A stretch of DNA of 64,000 nucleotides from Tiliqua scincoides. Taxonomy: Eukaryota > Chordata > Lepidosauria > Squamata > Scincidae. Each line of letters starts with the position of its first letter. Positions within the stretch are counted from its first letter, which is position 1. Position numbers and translations under genes: made by a program. A model generated the notes under the pieces. It saw nothing but the letters and a program-made list of their open reading frames with translations, did no database searches and had not been told where the DNA came from. Where the stretch lies: assembly GCF_035046505.1 (NCBI RefSeq), contig NC_089822.1, positions 107,587,307-107,651,306 on the forward strand, in the 5' to 3' direction. Positions 10,599 through 26,217 of this stretch are shown in pieces.

Positions 10599-12499
10599 AT
10601 GTAGAGCAGTGGTTCCCAACCTATGATCTGAGGACCACAAGTGTCCATAAGACCCTGAAAAGTGGTCCACAAGGTCTCAGGAAAAAAGGTTGACCACCTT
10701 GGATCACTTCCAGTGTCTAGTCAAGTGAATGCTCCCCCATGGATCACTGAAGTGTCAGCTGTGGCTGTAAGCAGCTCATTCTCTGCCCTCTCTGGTGGTC
10801 CAGCGCTTGCTGAAGTGCCAGCTTGCTGAAGTGGGAAGGTCCAATTCTTGAGCCTTTCTGGTAGTCTGTGGAAGAACACTCGCTTAGCAAGATGCTTCCC
10901 CATGGATCATCAGAAAGGGGAGAGACTGGCAGGGCCTCTGAGAGAAATTGTATCAGGGGTACAAAGTTTCTTTTGGGCTCCTTTGCAAAGGGAGAGGGGT
11001 GAAAAAGTGGGGCAGGGTTGTGACGGGTGAGCAGAATAGGGGCAGAGAGGGGCGAAGCAGGGTGAGGGGAAGGTAGAGACAGTTGGAAAAGTCTTTGGAG
11101 CTCAGATCTACCCATGTGGCATCAGTAGTGTCCCCAGTGTTATGTGAAAACCCCCTTTTTCCTTAGTTGTGATTTTATATCTGGTTATGTTACTAAAACA
11201 TCATGCAGGTCACACTTCTCCCAGCACACATTTCCAAAAACTCCGATCAAGTCACAAGCTGATACAACTTCCACCTCTCTAGGAAGATACAACCTCCACC
11301 TCTCTAGGAAGAAGTCTGGCATAGTAAACCATTGTTTGAGTGTCTCCTATTCATTGTATTGTTTTAACTCAATCACCGTTTAAGTACTCTATGCAAATTT
11401 GAACTGCCTTCCTGGGTTACTGTATTTACTGTATTTACTGTAATGTGTAAGTTCCCCCAGCTAGGAAGACAGTCATTTGACCCTATTGAATTCTGCTGAT
11501 AATCCTTCCAATGTTTTACATATTCCAAGTACCCCACTGTGTGGATGATGCAAGCTACCATCCAGCTCAGACAGTCAGAAAAACCCTTTTTAAGAGAGGG
11601 CTTCCTCACATGCTCTCTCTCTCTCTGCCCCCCCCCCTCCAAGGACACAACACATCTGTGTTGTGTCAGAGGATCCTTCACAGGACTCCCCCCCCCATCC
11701 AACTGCTCTACAAGACAGGTAACTATCTCGTGTCTGGAACTCTTTCCCTTCTTCCCCCTTCTCTCCCCATCTTTAGTCAGCAACTGGGTTTGGCAGACCA
11801 GGGACCCCTAAAATCCTTTCCTACAACCTTTCCTTTCTCTAATTTCCTCAGATGCACCAAATACTCTCCACACGCAACCACCATGAAAGCTAGGTACACT
11901 GGATTCAAGTACTAGGACCAAGGAACATATACCTATCATTTTTCCATGTGCATTATGTTTACCTTTGTGCTTTTGTAATAAAGCTATAATCTTTTATTAA
12001 AAGTTATCTTTCTCCCAGTCTCCTCCTTGGGCTAAAGGGAATTTCTCTGCATTATGCCGTCTTGTTATCCAGCCTGCAATCCTGAGGTTCCAATAAGGGT
12101 AGTGTAATAATTCCCCCTAAACAAAACAGCCCTTTTGGTAACACCAGCATCCCCAGTCATGGCAGTGTTCCCAGCATCCCGTACGGGCAACAAGTCTGAG
12201 TAACAGGAAAATGGCAGATCCTAGGAAATTTCTGGGCCTACTCCTTTGGCTCCTGGGCCTCCCCCCCTTTTGACCCTGGGCCCGGGTACAAATTACCCCC
12301 TTTACCCCCCTCTCCTAGGCCCTGGAGACTGGACCCCCTATGGCTTGACATTTCCAGTCTTGCCAAGTGCTCCCCCATAGGCTACCAACTGAATTGCATT
12401 GTTTTGTGTGGTGGAGGGGGTTGCTGTGGTCCATGACAATTCCAATGTTTGCCTCAGTGGTCTGCAGGCTCCTACAGTTTAGGAACCACTGATTTAGAG
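10599..12499. other. Intergenic DNA with MITE ends, no gene
   Basis: A CAGTGGTTCCCAACC end sits at 10607 and a matching ...GGAACCACTG end at about 12483-12491, suggesting a hAT-like element or its remnants. 10948-11105 is a diverged relative of the palindrome arm at 43355. 12215-12320 is a repeat also present at 44060-44160. No coding exon was recognised. Confidence 0.45.
11261..11310. repeat. 25-bp tandem duplication
   Basis: Two copies of a 25-bp unit (gatacaacttccacctctct plus aggaa), with one substitution. Confidence 0.85.
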
Positions 12500-12731
12500 C
12501 AATATTTCTCAAAATGTGCTCCTAGGAGCACTGGGGCTCCCTAAGACCCCGGGCCCAGGGGCTCCACAAGCACACCATAAGTAGATGCCATCTGCTCAAC
12601 ACTGTGCCACTCTGCACATTCACCAGCACTCTGGGGCTCTCCAAGACTCCACACATGTGCCCATAGGGATACCTGAGACTTCACTTAGGAGTGTAAAGAG
12701 CTCTAGAAACAAACATATTTGAGAACTGCTG
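12500..12731. mobile_element. hAT-like MITE
   Basis: Ends are CAATATTTCTCAAA on the left and TTTGAGAACTGCTG on the right. They are flanked by near-identical 8-bp direct repeats (atttagag at 12492-12499, atgtagag at 12732-12739). Both the target length and the TAGA core agree with the other hAT elements in this window. Confidence 0.7.
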
Positions 12732-12812
12732 ATGTAGAGGCACAGAAAGCAGCTTCGTCTGTGGCTAGGTAGCTTAGACTCAGAATGTTTCATCATTTCA
12801 TGCATTTCTTTC

Positions 12813-12818
12813 TTTATT
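12813..12818 (-). promoter_or_regulatory. TMEM52B: Poly(A) signal candidate for TMEM52B
   Basis: AATAAA on the minus strand, 196 bp after the TMEM52B stop codon. It is the first canonical signal I see downstream of the stop. Confidence 0.5.
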
Positions 12819-13013
12819 ATTTAATTAATTTGCCTTACATAATCCGGGGATTGCAGCTTAGAAAGCAGAGCAACAACCCTTCTTTAGATATCAGAAGAGG
12901 ACAATCTGCAGTGGATTTGCATATTGGCAAATCTCTAGTCGAGGATATTAACCTTCTGAAGTACTCAAAAATGCCTGCCTGTCTCAGGCACTTGGGCTTC
13001 ATGGGTGATTTGC

Positions 13014-17926
<4,913 letters not shown>

Positions 17927-18658
17927 GAGTAAATGCTTTGAGTCTTCTCTTGTCCAAAGTTGGATGCTTCTTCCTATCTCACATTCATCTTGCAGCTCTT
18001 TCTGATCAGGATAATAGGCAGAGAAATTATTTTTTGATGCAGTGGCTCTCTTCACATTATTTTCTCCCTATTTGTTCATGGCTTTGACTTTATTTCTTTT
18101 GCTTTATCAGTGTTTCTCTGGAGGAGGCTCGTCTCACTTTCTCTCGTGGATGGAGACATGCACAAATGTGTATGCATGTACATTTTCTCCCGGTCTGCTC
18201 ATATTAATGTCAGAGTCTCAGTGGGAAAACTCACACAAGTTAGAAGGAAGAGGCTATTGCTCCGTGGAAAGCATTCCTGCCTCTTTCCTGTGATCTGTGG
18301 TTTCCTTGGTCCCTCCCTTCATAGAGAGACCGCTTTAAGGTGAAGGTCATATTGTTTGACTTTCTGCTTTACCTAGGATCTTTCCTTCTTCCCCCTGCAC
18401 CTATGCGCTTATCCTTTTGTCCCTTTTGGGGCAGGAGGTGATATCTGTGCAACCATCCAGAAAGCATTTCCAAGAATACCACGCATGAATACCTTGCTCC
18501 AAAGCAAAGTTGATGAGGCATTTTAGAACTGTTGCTATTTCAGTATTCATTCGGTGTAGAGCTCCTCCCTTTTTCTACTACATGGGGAAAAATCTTGCTG
18601 TTTTCATTTTGCCATCATTTTCCCTGCAGCTGTGAAATTATGAAACTATAATCTCTTA

Positions 18659-18766
18659 GGCTACAGTTCTAAGCATACTTACCTGGGAGTAAGTCCCACT
18701 GAAAACAGAATTTTACTTTCTGTAAAGTTTACTTTCTTCTGAGTAAACATGAATAGGTTTGTGCTG
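18659..18766. mobile_element. Palindromic MITE with TTA target duplication
   Basis: It starts GGCTACAGTTCTAAGC and ends GTTTGTGCTG, flanked by TTA at 18656-18658 and 18767-18769. The internal 'acctgggagtaagtccca' marks the same family as 15112. Confidence 0.7.
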
Positions 18767-18850
18767 TTACATATTTACTGTTTTTTTTCCCTCATGTAAA
18801 CTTTTTGGGTTCCTACTGCACTATTGCAAATTCAGTGAATATAATATATA

Positions 18851-18932
18851 TACTGTATTCAGTGAGCTGAATTGTGTACTTTTATATACATATATGAGAA
18901 TAAGTACACAATTCAGCTGACTGAATGCAGTA
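18851..18932. repeat. AT-rich hairpin, 31-bp arms
   Basis: Arm 18851-18881 pairs with 18902-18932 with about two mismatches, around a 20-bp AT-rich loop. The best-conserved part is gctgaattgtgtact. It is probably a short fold-back MITE. Confidence 0.8.
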
Positions 18933-19539
18933 TAAATACTGTATCTTCTATCAGTGTTCCAATATCTGAGATACATGAAACATGTCCCAATAATCACTAC
19001 ATAACATTTCAGTCAGCGAGCGATAATATATTCCATTTCTGTGCTTAATGACACAACATCTGAGTCACGCAAAGCCTGTGTCTGTGAAGGACTGGGCAGT
19101 GTTGGATCTAAAAGGGCTTGTTATCCTTTGCTGTGACCATGTTCTCTTGACAATTAAGCTGGTGAATCATTACTCCAGCATAATTTTAAGAGGCAGAAAG
19201 CGGAACCAATGGATTCTTGAACACATAACACAGACATACTCATAGAAACACATGCACGCACGTGCACACAGGGCTGTAGAATTTTAATGTTTTTCAAGAA
19301 AGAATCAAAGACAAACATCAAGAATGAAGTTAATGCAATATACAGCCATTGAAATGAAATGCCTAGTCACAGATTGCTTTCACACTCAGTAGGCTTTAAG
19401 GCCTACAGAGACATTTTTTTCCATAATAAACTGTCAGTGGAATTAAAACACTTGCATAATGTTTTGTTTTTCAATTTAGAAAAACATTTCTTTTTAGATT
19501 AGCCTTATGATTTCAGTATAGTCATTTTAGTGTTGGAAT

Positions 19540-19755
19540 ATTCTGTGGGTTTTATGGATCTGTTTTATTGCTATTTTGTATTTTATATCCTTGCTGTTTT
19601 AACTCTGGAGATTGCTGCTGGCTGATTTTTAGTTGTTTTTAGTTATGTTTTAAATGTTTTGAATTGTTTTGATATATTTTATATGCTTTTGTAACCTGCT
19701 TTGGGTGCCCATCTGGGAGAAAAGTGGGACAAAAATGAAATGAATGAATAATACA
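19540..19755 (+). mobile_element. L2-like LINE 3' end
   Basis: It ends 'tgtaacctgctttgggtgcc' ... 'gggacaaaaatgaaatgaat', the common 3' end of L2-group elements in squamates. No coding remnant is clear. Confidence 0.5.
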
Positions 19756-20132
19756 ATGTTTAATATGGCTTTATACTTAACATGGCCCTTCCTTTCCCCC
19801 CTGCAACTGTCTGCTTTATACATCATGTCAGCAGAAAACCGGTGGATCATGACCAACAAGGAACTCCCCCGCCATTGGAACCCAAGGAGTCAGAGAATGT
19901 GGAGGACGCAGACCCTGAGGCCTGGCAACAAGACCCCTCCCTCTCCTGTAGAGTAAAACCTGAGGTCAGATAAGGTAAGGAACAACTAGGAAAGGGAGAA
20001 GGGATCCTAACAAGTTCAAATGTGATCAGGACAAAGTTTTGATTGCATGGTCTCAAAGACAGACATCTGAAAGAGAAACACATGTGGGGGTTGTCAGCCA
20101 TCTCCATCCACAGAATTGTTGTCCCTTTGCAG

Positions 20133-20565
20133 GAAGGTAGGAGGGCTGGTCTAGAGGGTAGAGCCTCCGATAGCCCGAAGATAACATCAGAAGGTCACCA
20201 GTTTGAGGACACTGGCAGCTCCCTGAACGACTGAGAATGGTGAGACCTTGAAGCAGCTGGCAAGCTGAGCTGAGTGATTTCACATACTCTGGATGTGAGC
20301 AAGAAGTGTCTTTGCTGCCCTCCATGTGAGAGATGGAGCTGCTTGTCAGCTTGCGTGGGAGAACTGGAGGCCAGAAGTGAGACCAAACCAGGAAGATCCA
20401 TTCTGAAATGTGGTTGGTTCTTGAAAGAGAGAACCTCTATGATTGTAAAAATCCCCTTGAGGGATTTAGAAATGCCTGCCTTACTATTCAAGTAAACTGC
20501 CTTGAATAAAGTCAGAGGAGTAATCCGATGACCAGAAAGGAAGTATGTAAATACCTAGTTGATGT
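20133..20565 (+). mobile_element. tRNA-derived SINE with LINE-type tail
   Basis: An A-box-like segment (ggtctagagggtagagcc) is followed about 40 bp later by a degenerate B-box (gtcaccagtttgagg), then a long body. The tail is 'gtaaactgccttgaataaag' ... 'agtatgtaaatacc', which resembles the tails of saurian tRNA SINEs that borrow an L2-type 3' end. The length of about 430 bp also fits. Confidence 0.65.
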
Positions 20566-20987
20566 TGTTTGCAAGCTGTTCAACAGACAGCCAGGTATCC
20601 GGTGTCAGTGTTGCCTGGCTACATGAATTAGTTCACTGTCTGCAGTAGAGTTTGTAAATCAACACAAGCTTGTCATTGCCTTCTGGACTTCCTGCCAAGG
20701 ACTTTAGTACTGAGGTTGGTGTGCTGTGATCAGCTGCAAAGTGTATCTTATCCTCCCTTACAGGAAAGTGGGTGGGGTGGCGAGAATTGAGATTTTATAG
20801 TGCTTTTGTCCTTCCCCATTGTTTCTTATGCATTTTTAAGTCCCTATACCAGCTTTGACACTGGGGCAGCATTTTGCGGATGTTTGGGGTATGTCTGGAT
20901 GAGCATACATCTCTCAAGTCTGAGTTCTTTCCATGCACAGAAAACACCAGGAGTCAAACAAAACCCTCCCTCCTACTCAGTGATGGG

Positions 20988-21610
20988 ATTGAGCCGGTTC
21001 GCGGCGGTTCTATAGTACCGCTTCCTAGTTCACCTAGTTCACCTCTAGCTCACCGGTTGTTGGCTGGGGAGCGCACGCGCAGCTATGACCCTCCTGCGAC
21101 TGCGCGGAGAATGCAGGAGAGGGCGCGAACGGCCAGCGTGCAGCCTCGCTGATGAGGAGCAGTTCAGCTGCTTGCCAGGCGCCTCTCCTCCCCGGCTAGG
21201 CTCAGCACTCCCGGTGAGTCGGGGGCGCGGGAGGAAGAGGAGGGCGCTGGAGCCCAAAGAGCCCCCGCCGCCCCCGAGGGCGAGCCCCCCCGCCGCCATG
21301 TGTCCCCACCTGCTAACGAGGGAAACAGGAGCAGCTGCCCACCCCGCGCCTGTCCTCCCCGGCTGAACTAGCTGGCTCAGCTTTCCCGGTGAGTCGGGGG
21401 GCGTGGGAGGAAGAGGGGGGCACTGGAGCCGCTCCCGCTCAAAGAGCCCCGCTGCCCCCGAGGGCGAGCCCCCCTGCCGCCATGTGTCCCCTCCCGCTAA
21501 CGAGGGCAACAGGAGCAGTCAGCATGCAGCCTCGCTGACGAGGACTTCAGTTCAGTGCCAGCATGCTGCCTCGCTGACGAGGAGCAGTTCAGCTGCCCGT
21601 CCAGCGCCCT
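20988..21610. mobile_element. GC-rich hAT-like element with internal tandem units
   Basis: It begins CAGTGATGGGATTGAGCCGG, close to the CAGTGGTGGG... ends of squamate hAT elements. The interior is CpG-rich with two copies of a unit of about 180 bp (about 21190-21345 and 21370-21515; both carry 'cggtgagtcggggg' and 'ccgccatgtgtcccc') and three copies of 'cctcgctgaygagga'. No right end was found. A CpG-island promoter is possible but less likely, since the repeats explain the composition. Confidence 0.5.
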
Positions 21611-21620
21611 GAGGATTGCA

Positions 21621-22015
21621 GCCTCAGTGACGAAGATGAGATGCTTCCTTCTTCACATTCTGATTGACAGTGGCTGCAATCCTAACCACACTTTCCTGAG
21701 AGTAAGCCCCATTGAACAAAATAGGACTTACTTCTGAGTAGACCTGGTTAGGATTGTGCTCAGTGCCTACATAGCGGTAAGTTCCATTGTGTTCAATGGG
21801 GCTTACTCCCAGGAAAGTGTGGCAAACTCTGCCACACTTTCCTGGGAGTAAGCCCCATTGAATACAGTGGGACTTACCTCTGAGTAGACACTGTCAGTCA
21901 GAAGGCGAAGAAGGAAGCACCTCATCTTCGTCACTGAGGCTGCGATCCTAGCCACACTTTCCTGGGAGTAAGCCCCATTGAACACAATGGGGCTTACTTC
22001 TGAGTAGAAATGCCT
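21621..22015. repeat. Fold-back cluster of TTA-type MITEs
   Basis: The arm 21621-21670 (gcctcagtgacgaagatgag...) recurs inverted at 21889-21940. Between them are several inverted and direct copies of the 'actttcctgggagtaagccc' MITE. Their symmetry centre is near 21825 (gtggcaaactctgccac). One more MITE copy runs to about 22015. Confidence 0.8.
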
Positions 22016-22439
22016 AGCATTGCATTGTCAGTCTGGAGGAGAATGAAACACAGCCCCCGGACCTCCAAGGGGCACCTCCTCCTTCCAGCTCCAGACTGCA
22101 GAAGTTTTTGGAGCTCCCCCTCCACCTTTGATCCAGGCAAGAGGGTCAGTCTCCCAGTGTCTCACCCCACCAGTGGCTCTCCCCAGAAGACTTTTTGCCC
22201 CTAAGAGACATCAACCCCCCCCCCCCATCTATCACACAGGAAAGGACTGAAGATCGCTTATGTCTCCCCGGCACACTTCTCCAGCTTGGATGGGCTCAAG
22301 GTCCCCAGTGAGAGGAGCCAAGGGAAGACTTGCCTTCCCCTGTGCCTTGCCTTCCCCTGTGAAGTGCAGGTGCAGCTCCGCAGCTGCATGCCTCCTGCTG
22401 CTGCTGCCCAGAGATGGGTTGCCAACCCCTGGACTAAGC

Positions 22440-22976
22440 TAATTACTGGGCTGGGGCACCTTCCTTATGAGGAAAGGCTAGGCGTTTGGGCCTCTTCAGC
22501 CTAGAAAAGAGGCATCTGAGGGGGGACATGATTGAGACATACAAAATTACGCAGGGGATGGACAGAGTGGATAGAGAGATGCTCTTTACACTCGCACAAA
22601 ACACCAGAACCAGGGGACATCCACTAAAATTGAGTGTTGGGAGGGTTAGGACAGACAAAAGAAAATATGTCTTTACTCAGCGTGTGGTTGGTCTGTGGAA
22701 CTCCTTGCCACAGGATGTGGTGATGGCGTCTGGTCTGGATGCCTTTAAAAGGGGATTGGACAAGTTTCTGGAGGAAAAATCCATTACTGGTTACAAGCTA
22801 TGATGTGTATGCGCAACCTCCTGATTTTAGAAATGGGCTATGTCAGAATGCCAGATGCAAGGGAGGGCACCAGGATGAGGTCTCTTGTTATCTGGTGTGC
22901 TCCCTGGGGCATTTGGTGGGCCGCTGTGAGATACAGGAAGCTGGACTAGATGGGCCTATGGCCAGTGTTTGATCAT
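22440..22976 (+). mobile_element. CR1 LINE 3' part
   Basis: It encodes the end of the CR1 reverse transcriptase ORF (LGHLPYEERL, then FSLEKRHLRGDMI, WNSLPQDVV and KFLEEKSITGY) and continues into the 3' UTR ('gactagatgggcctatgg'). The terminal repeat is lost. It is 5'-truncated and carries at least one frame break near 22440-22500. Confidence 0.92.
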
Positions 22977-23780
22977 ATGAGAAAGGTGCAGTATACAGTT
23001 GTTGTTTTTTAAATATATTTGTTCCAGTTGTGTTACCAACCCAAAGTACATTTGAGCAATGAATATTGTTTCCTGCATATGTTAATTGCTAGACCAAATT
23101 AAAAATGTTTAATTATATACTCACTATATACTGTTCTTATTATTTCACAGAGGGAGTGTGCTAACAAGAAGTCTTGCTGAAATTGTAAAGAAGAAGGACT
23201 TTGTACTCGATTCTGAATACTTGATTACATTACTAGTGGTTGTACCAAAGTAAGTAAATCTCCAGATTTCAGGTGTATTGAAACTTTGGGGCTAAACTAA
23301 ACAATAAAACTGTGTGATTGGAGCCAACATGTATGCTTGGTTTCTTTATTAGAATAACAAATGTAAATTGTCGGGTCCCAATGCAAAGCACAGTGAGGAG
23401 AGATGGCTTAAACTCTTTACCCCATCATTCTGATCATGCCTCTCCCTATGACTGGTATTTGCCTTGGGTGGAAAGTTGTGCACTTGTCTCTGTGTGTTGT
23501 TGACACTTCAGTGAAAGCCGTCTGGAATTTAGTCCTTTGGTATAAGACTAATGGACTAGACTTTGGTGTAAGTCTGTTTCCAAAGCAAACTACCACAGCA
23601 AAATCTGTCCACTTAAAATGGAGTGACACAGGAAAAATGTTGCTAAGCTGTGATCTTTTTCAGCCCAACTTTTCCAAAAATTCTTATTGGTTTCCTCTAA
23701 TTTATTTAAATGTTTAGCTTCTAAGTTTGACTTGGGTAATCTGTTAGTATATTCATTCTTATAACTTCATTTATCTTATC

Positions 23781-24107
23781 AATGTAAGTAAGTGTAAAGT
23801 AATACACATTGGGGCAAAAAATCAAAACTTCACATATAGGCTAATGGGTTCTGAGCTGTCTGTGACAGATCAGGAGAGAGATCTTGGGGTGGTGGTGGAC
23901 AGCTAGATGAAAGTGTCGACCTAATGTGTGGCAGCGGTTAAGAGGGCCAATTCTAAGCTTGGGGTCATTAGAAAAGGTATTGAAAATAAAACGGCTAATA
24001 TTATAATGTCATTGTACAAATTGATGGTAAGGCCACACCTGGAGTATTGTGTCTAGTTCTGGTCATCACATCTCAGGACATAGTGGAAATGGAAAAGGTG
24101 CAAAAAA
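23781..24107 (+). mobile_element. CR1 LINE, reverse transcriptase C-terminal piece
   Basis: Its translation is a disrupted version of the block seen intact at 58969-59916 (KVIHIGAKNQNF ... DLGVVVD ... YKSMVRPHLEYC). In-frame stops are present. It ends abruptly at an A-run and joins an upstream CR1 piece. Confidence 0.88.
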
Positions 24108-24655
24108 AGTGGAAGTGTATACCGCAAAGGAAGAAGGGCTTGACTAAGTCCAGGAGGGTGCCTGCATTGCTAACCAGCCAAGTTAGAGAGGCCATAAAGG
24201 GCAAGGAAGCTACTTTCCGTAAATGGAAGTCTTGCCCTAATGAGGAAAACAGAAAGGAACATAAACTGTGGCAAAAGAAATGTAAGAAGGTGATATGGGA
24301 GGCCAAGAGAGACTATGAGGAACGCATGGCCAGCAGCATTAAGGATAATAATAAAAGCTTCTTTAAATATGTTAGAAGCAGGAAACCCACCAGAGAAGCG
24401 GTTGGCCCTCTGGATGAAGAGGGAGGGAAAGGGGAGATAAAAGGAGACTTAGAGATGGCAGAGAAATTAAATGAGTTCTTTGCATCTGTCTTCACGGCAG
24501 AAGACCTCGGGCAGATACCGCTGCCCAAACGGTCCCTCCTGACCAAGGAATTAAGTCAGATAGAGATTAAAAGAGAAGATGTTTCAGACCTAATTGATAA
24601 GTTAAAGATCAATAAGTCACCAGGCCCTGATGGCATCCACCCAAGAGTTAAACTA
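24108..24655 (+). mobile_element. CR1 LINE, linker before the reverse transcriptase
   Basis: It encodes the conserved CR1 region between endonuclease and polymerase: a basic linker (FRKWKSCPNEENR, AKRDYEERMASSI), then LNEFFASVFT and the start of the RT (INKSPGPDGIHPR). It is open over the whole piece and lies downstream of the more C-terminal piece at 23781. Confidence 0.9.
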
Positions 24656-26100
24656 CCTTTGGTATACTTAAAATGGTCATTAGGATATAGAACCTGTTGT
24701 TAATTTATTTGAATCCCACCACTGCTCCTACTACATGTTGCATAGAGCTACACTGCACTATTGTTGGTCCCTTTCAGACACTTTCAGCCCTACAGCTCAC
24801 TTTGACATGGAAAGGGAGGAGCCAGGCTACGCCTTGTCATCAGTATCAGCTGCAGAGGGGCAGGATCCATCCCAACTATTCAGGATGTCAGGTTGATGGT
24901 GAGGATGTTGCTAAAGTATCCTCTGCTGCGGTGCCTGACCACTTGCACTCTTTCAGTGGGACTCATCTGAGCCAGGCTCTGGCTGCCTTTGGGTGGCAAG
25001 AGATTTTCCTTTTAAGGAAGGCTTCTGGAAGGTAAAACCGAGGTGCATATACTTTACATTTAAAGATTTTTGTTTGCTTTGAAAGTATTATGACTCCTTA
25101 ACGCATTTTATTGTCCACTGCCTGGGCTGAAATTAAAGTCAAGTTTCTTTTCCCTGCAATGCAATTTGGTTGTGCCACTCAACTGGAAAGCAGTGAAAAT
25201 TATTGTGTTATTTATGTCCTGTTGATCAACTGTGAAGTGTTTTGAAGTGAGTCAGTTACAATCAGCATTTCCCCTTTCGGCCTGGAAACACAGAGGACGG
25301 AAACAATTTTGAATGTCTGAGCATCATTCGTTCTTCCTCAAATGCTTAATGAATATCTTTCTGGTACGGGGCATATAGTTGCAACTAGGAAAGTCAAACT
25401 TAGCACCCTGTCCGTTGTGCAACAAAATATTTTGGAGTCCCATTCCAAGTGTTGCAATGATGATTCCCAAACTTTGTTTTTAGAATAAAAAACAAAGTAT
25501 TGGACAAATTTATTTGCCCTGAAACCCTGGACTCGGTTGTGCACTAAACTCTTAAGCCTTGGACACCAACTTCAAAGGTTTAATTTTCATAATGTCACCT
25601 AACAAAAAGCATGGTCAGGATTGAGCCCTTCAGCTGGGCTTGTTTAGCTAGTGCAAAATGCTGCAGCCAGAGTGATGGGAGGGACCTATTTACGCACAGC
25701 ATTGTGTGTATGACAGTTGTTAAAAAAACAAAACAGGAATTGTGAGATTTGTGATCATTGGATTCCCAAAATGAGATCAGGGTTAAAAGCACTAAACTTT
25801 CATATCTGTGTCACATTCAAGAACATTACTGCACAACCATTGATTGTCATACACACATCTTCCCCACTATTTTACTCTTCCCCCCCTTCTCATTTTTTCC
25901 CCAGCCTTCACGGGGGGGGGGGGGCTGGGGGGACTGGTGGAAGACTTCACACCTAATTCCCCTTCAATTCCCAGTGACAGAGCTGGCAGCATAAGCATTT
26001 TAAAAACCCTCCTTCAGTTTTGAAGAACTTGTACTTCTCTTCCTTCCAGTCTTCTTTTGTCCAGATTTTGTGGGACTTCAAGGATGTGTCATTTTAGTCA
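24656..26100. other. Intergenic stretch upstream of the lectin gene
   Basis: No gene was recognised. There is a 14-nt G-run at about 25910-25925 followed by more G-rich sequence, and AT-rich DNA with short unsupported frames. Part of the 5' regulatory DNA of the OLR1-like gene may lie here. Confidence 0.4.
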
Positions 26101-26104
26101 CAAC

Positions 26105-26154
26105 TTCCTGATGTGCATGCGTACGCACTCATCATTCTCTTATGACTATAAAGC
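26105..26154 (+). promoter_or_regulatory. Promoter candidate of the OLR1-like gene (ETS site and TATA box)
   Basis: TATAAA is at 26149-26154, 64 bp before the first start codon at 26218. ACTTCCTG at 26105-26112 is an ETS/PU.1-type core, common in myeloid promoters. A short upstream frame (ATG 26181, stop 26208) may fall at or just after the predicted start site. Confidence 0.5.
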
Positions 26155-26217
26155 CTCTGGCTGGCTGCATTCTTCTTCATATGGCAAGGAGTTACCCTAA
26201 TTTGCCTTGAAGACAGC

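Larger units (their letters stand above)
17927..20132. other. Divergent intergenic region, upstream of TMEM52B
   Basis: No further exon was recognised. The stretch contains the MITE at 18659, the AT-rich hairpin at 18851 and the L2-like 3' end at 19540. It forms the left part of the shared upstream region between TMEM52B and the OLR1-like gene. Confidence 0.5.

Noticed and set aside
10607-12731. A single large hAT element spanning both MITE ends because the outer 8-mers atgtagag match
   Set aside because: The middle 8-mer atttagag and the ends at 12491 and 12500 fit two neighbouring elements. TAGA-containing targets are common here, so the match is probably chance.
21045-21509. A 154-codon frame in CpG-rich DNA
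   Set aside because: The frame crosses tandem units and reflects GC richness; no domain, start context or splice sites.
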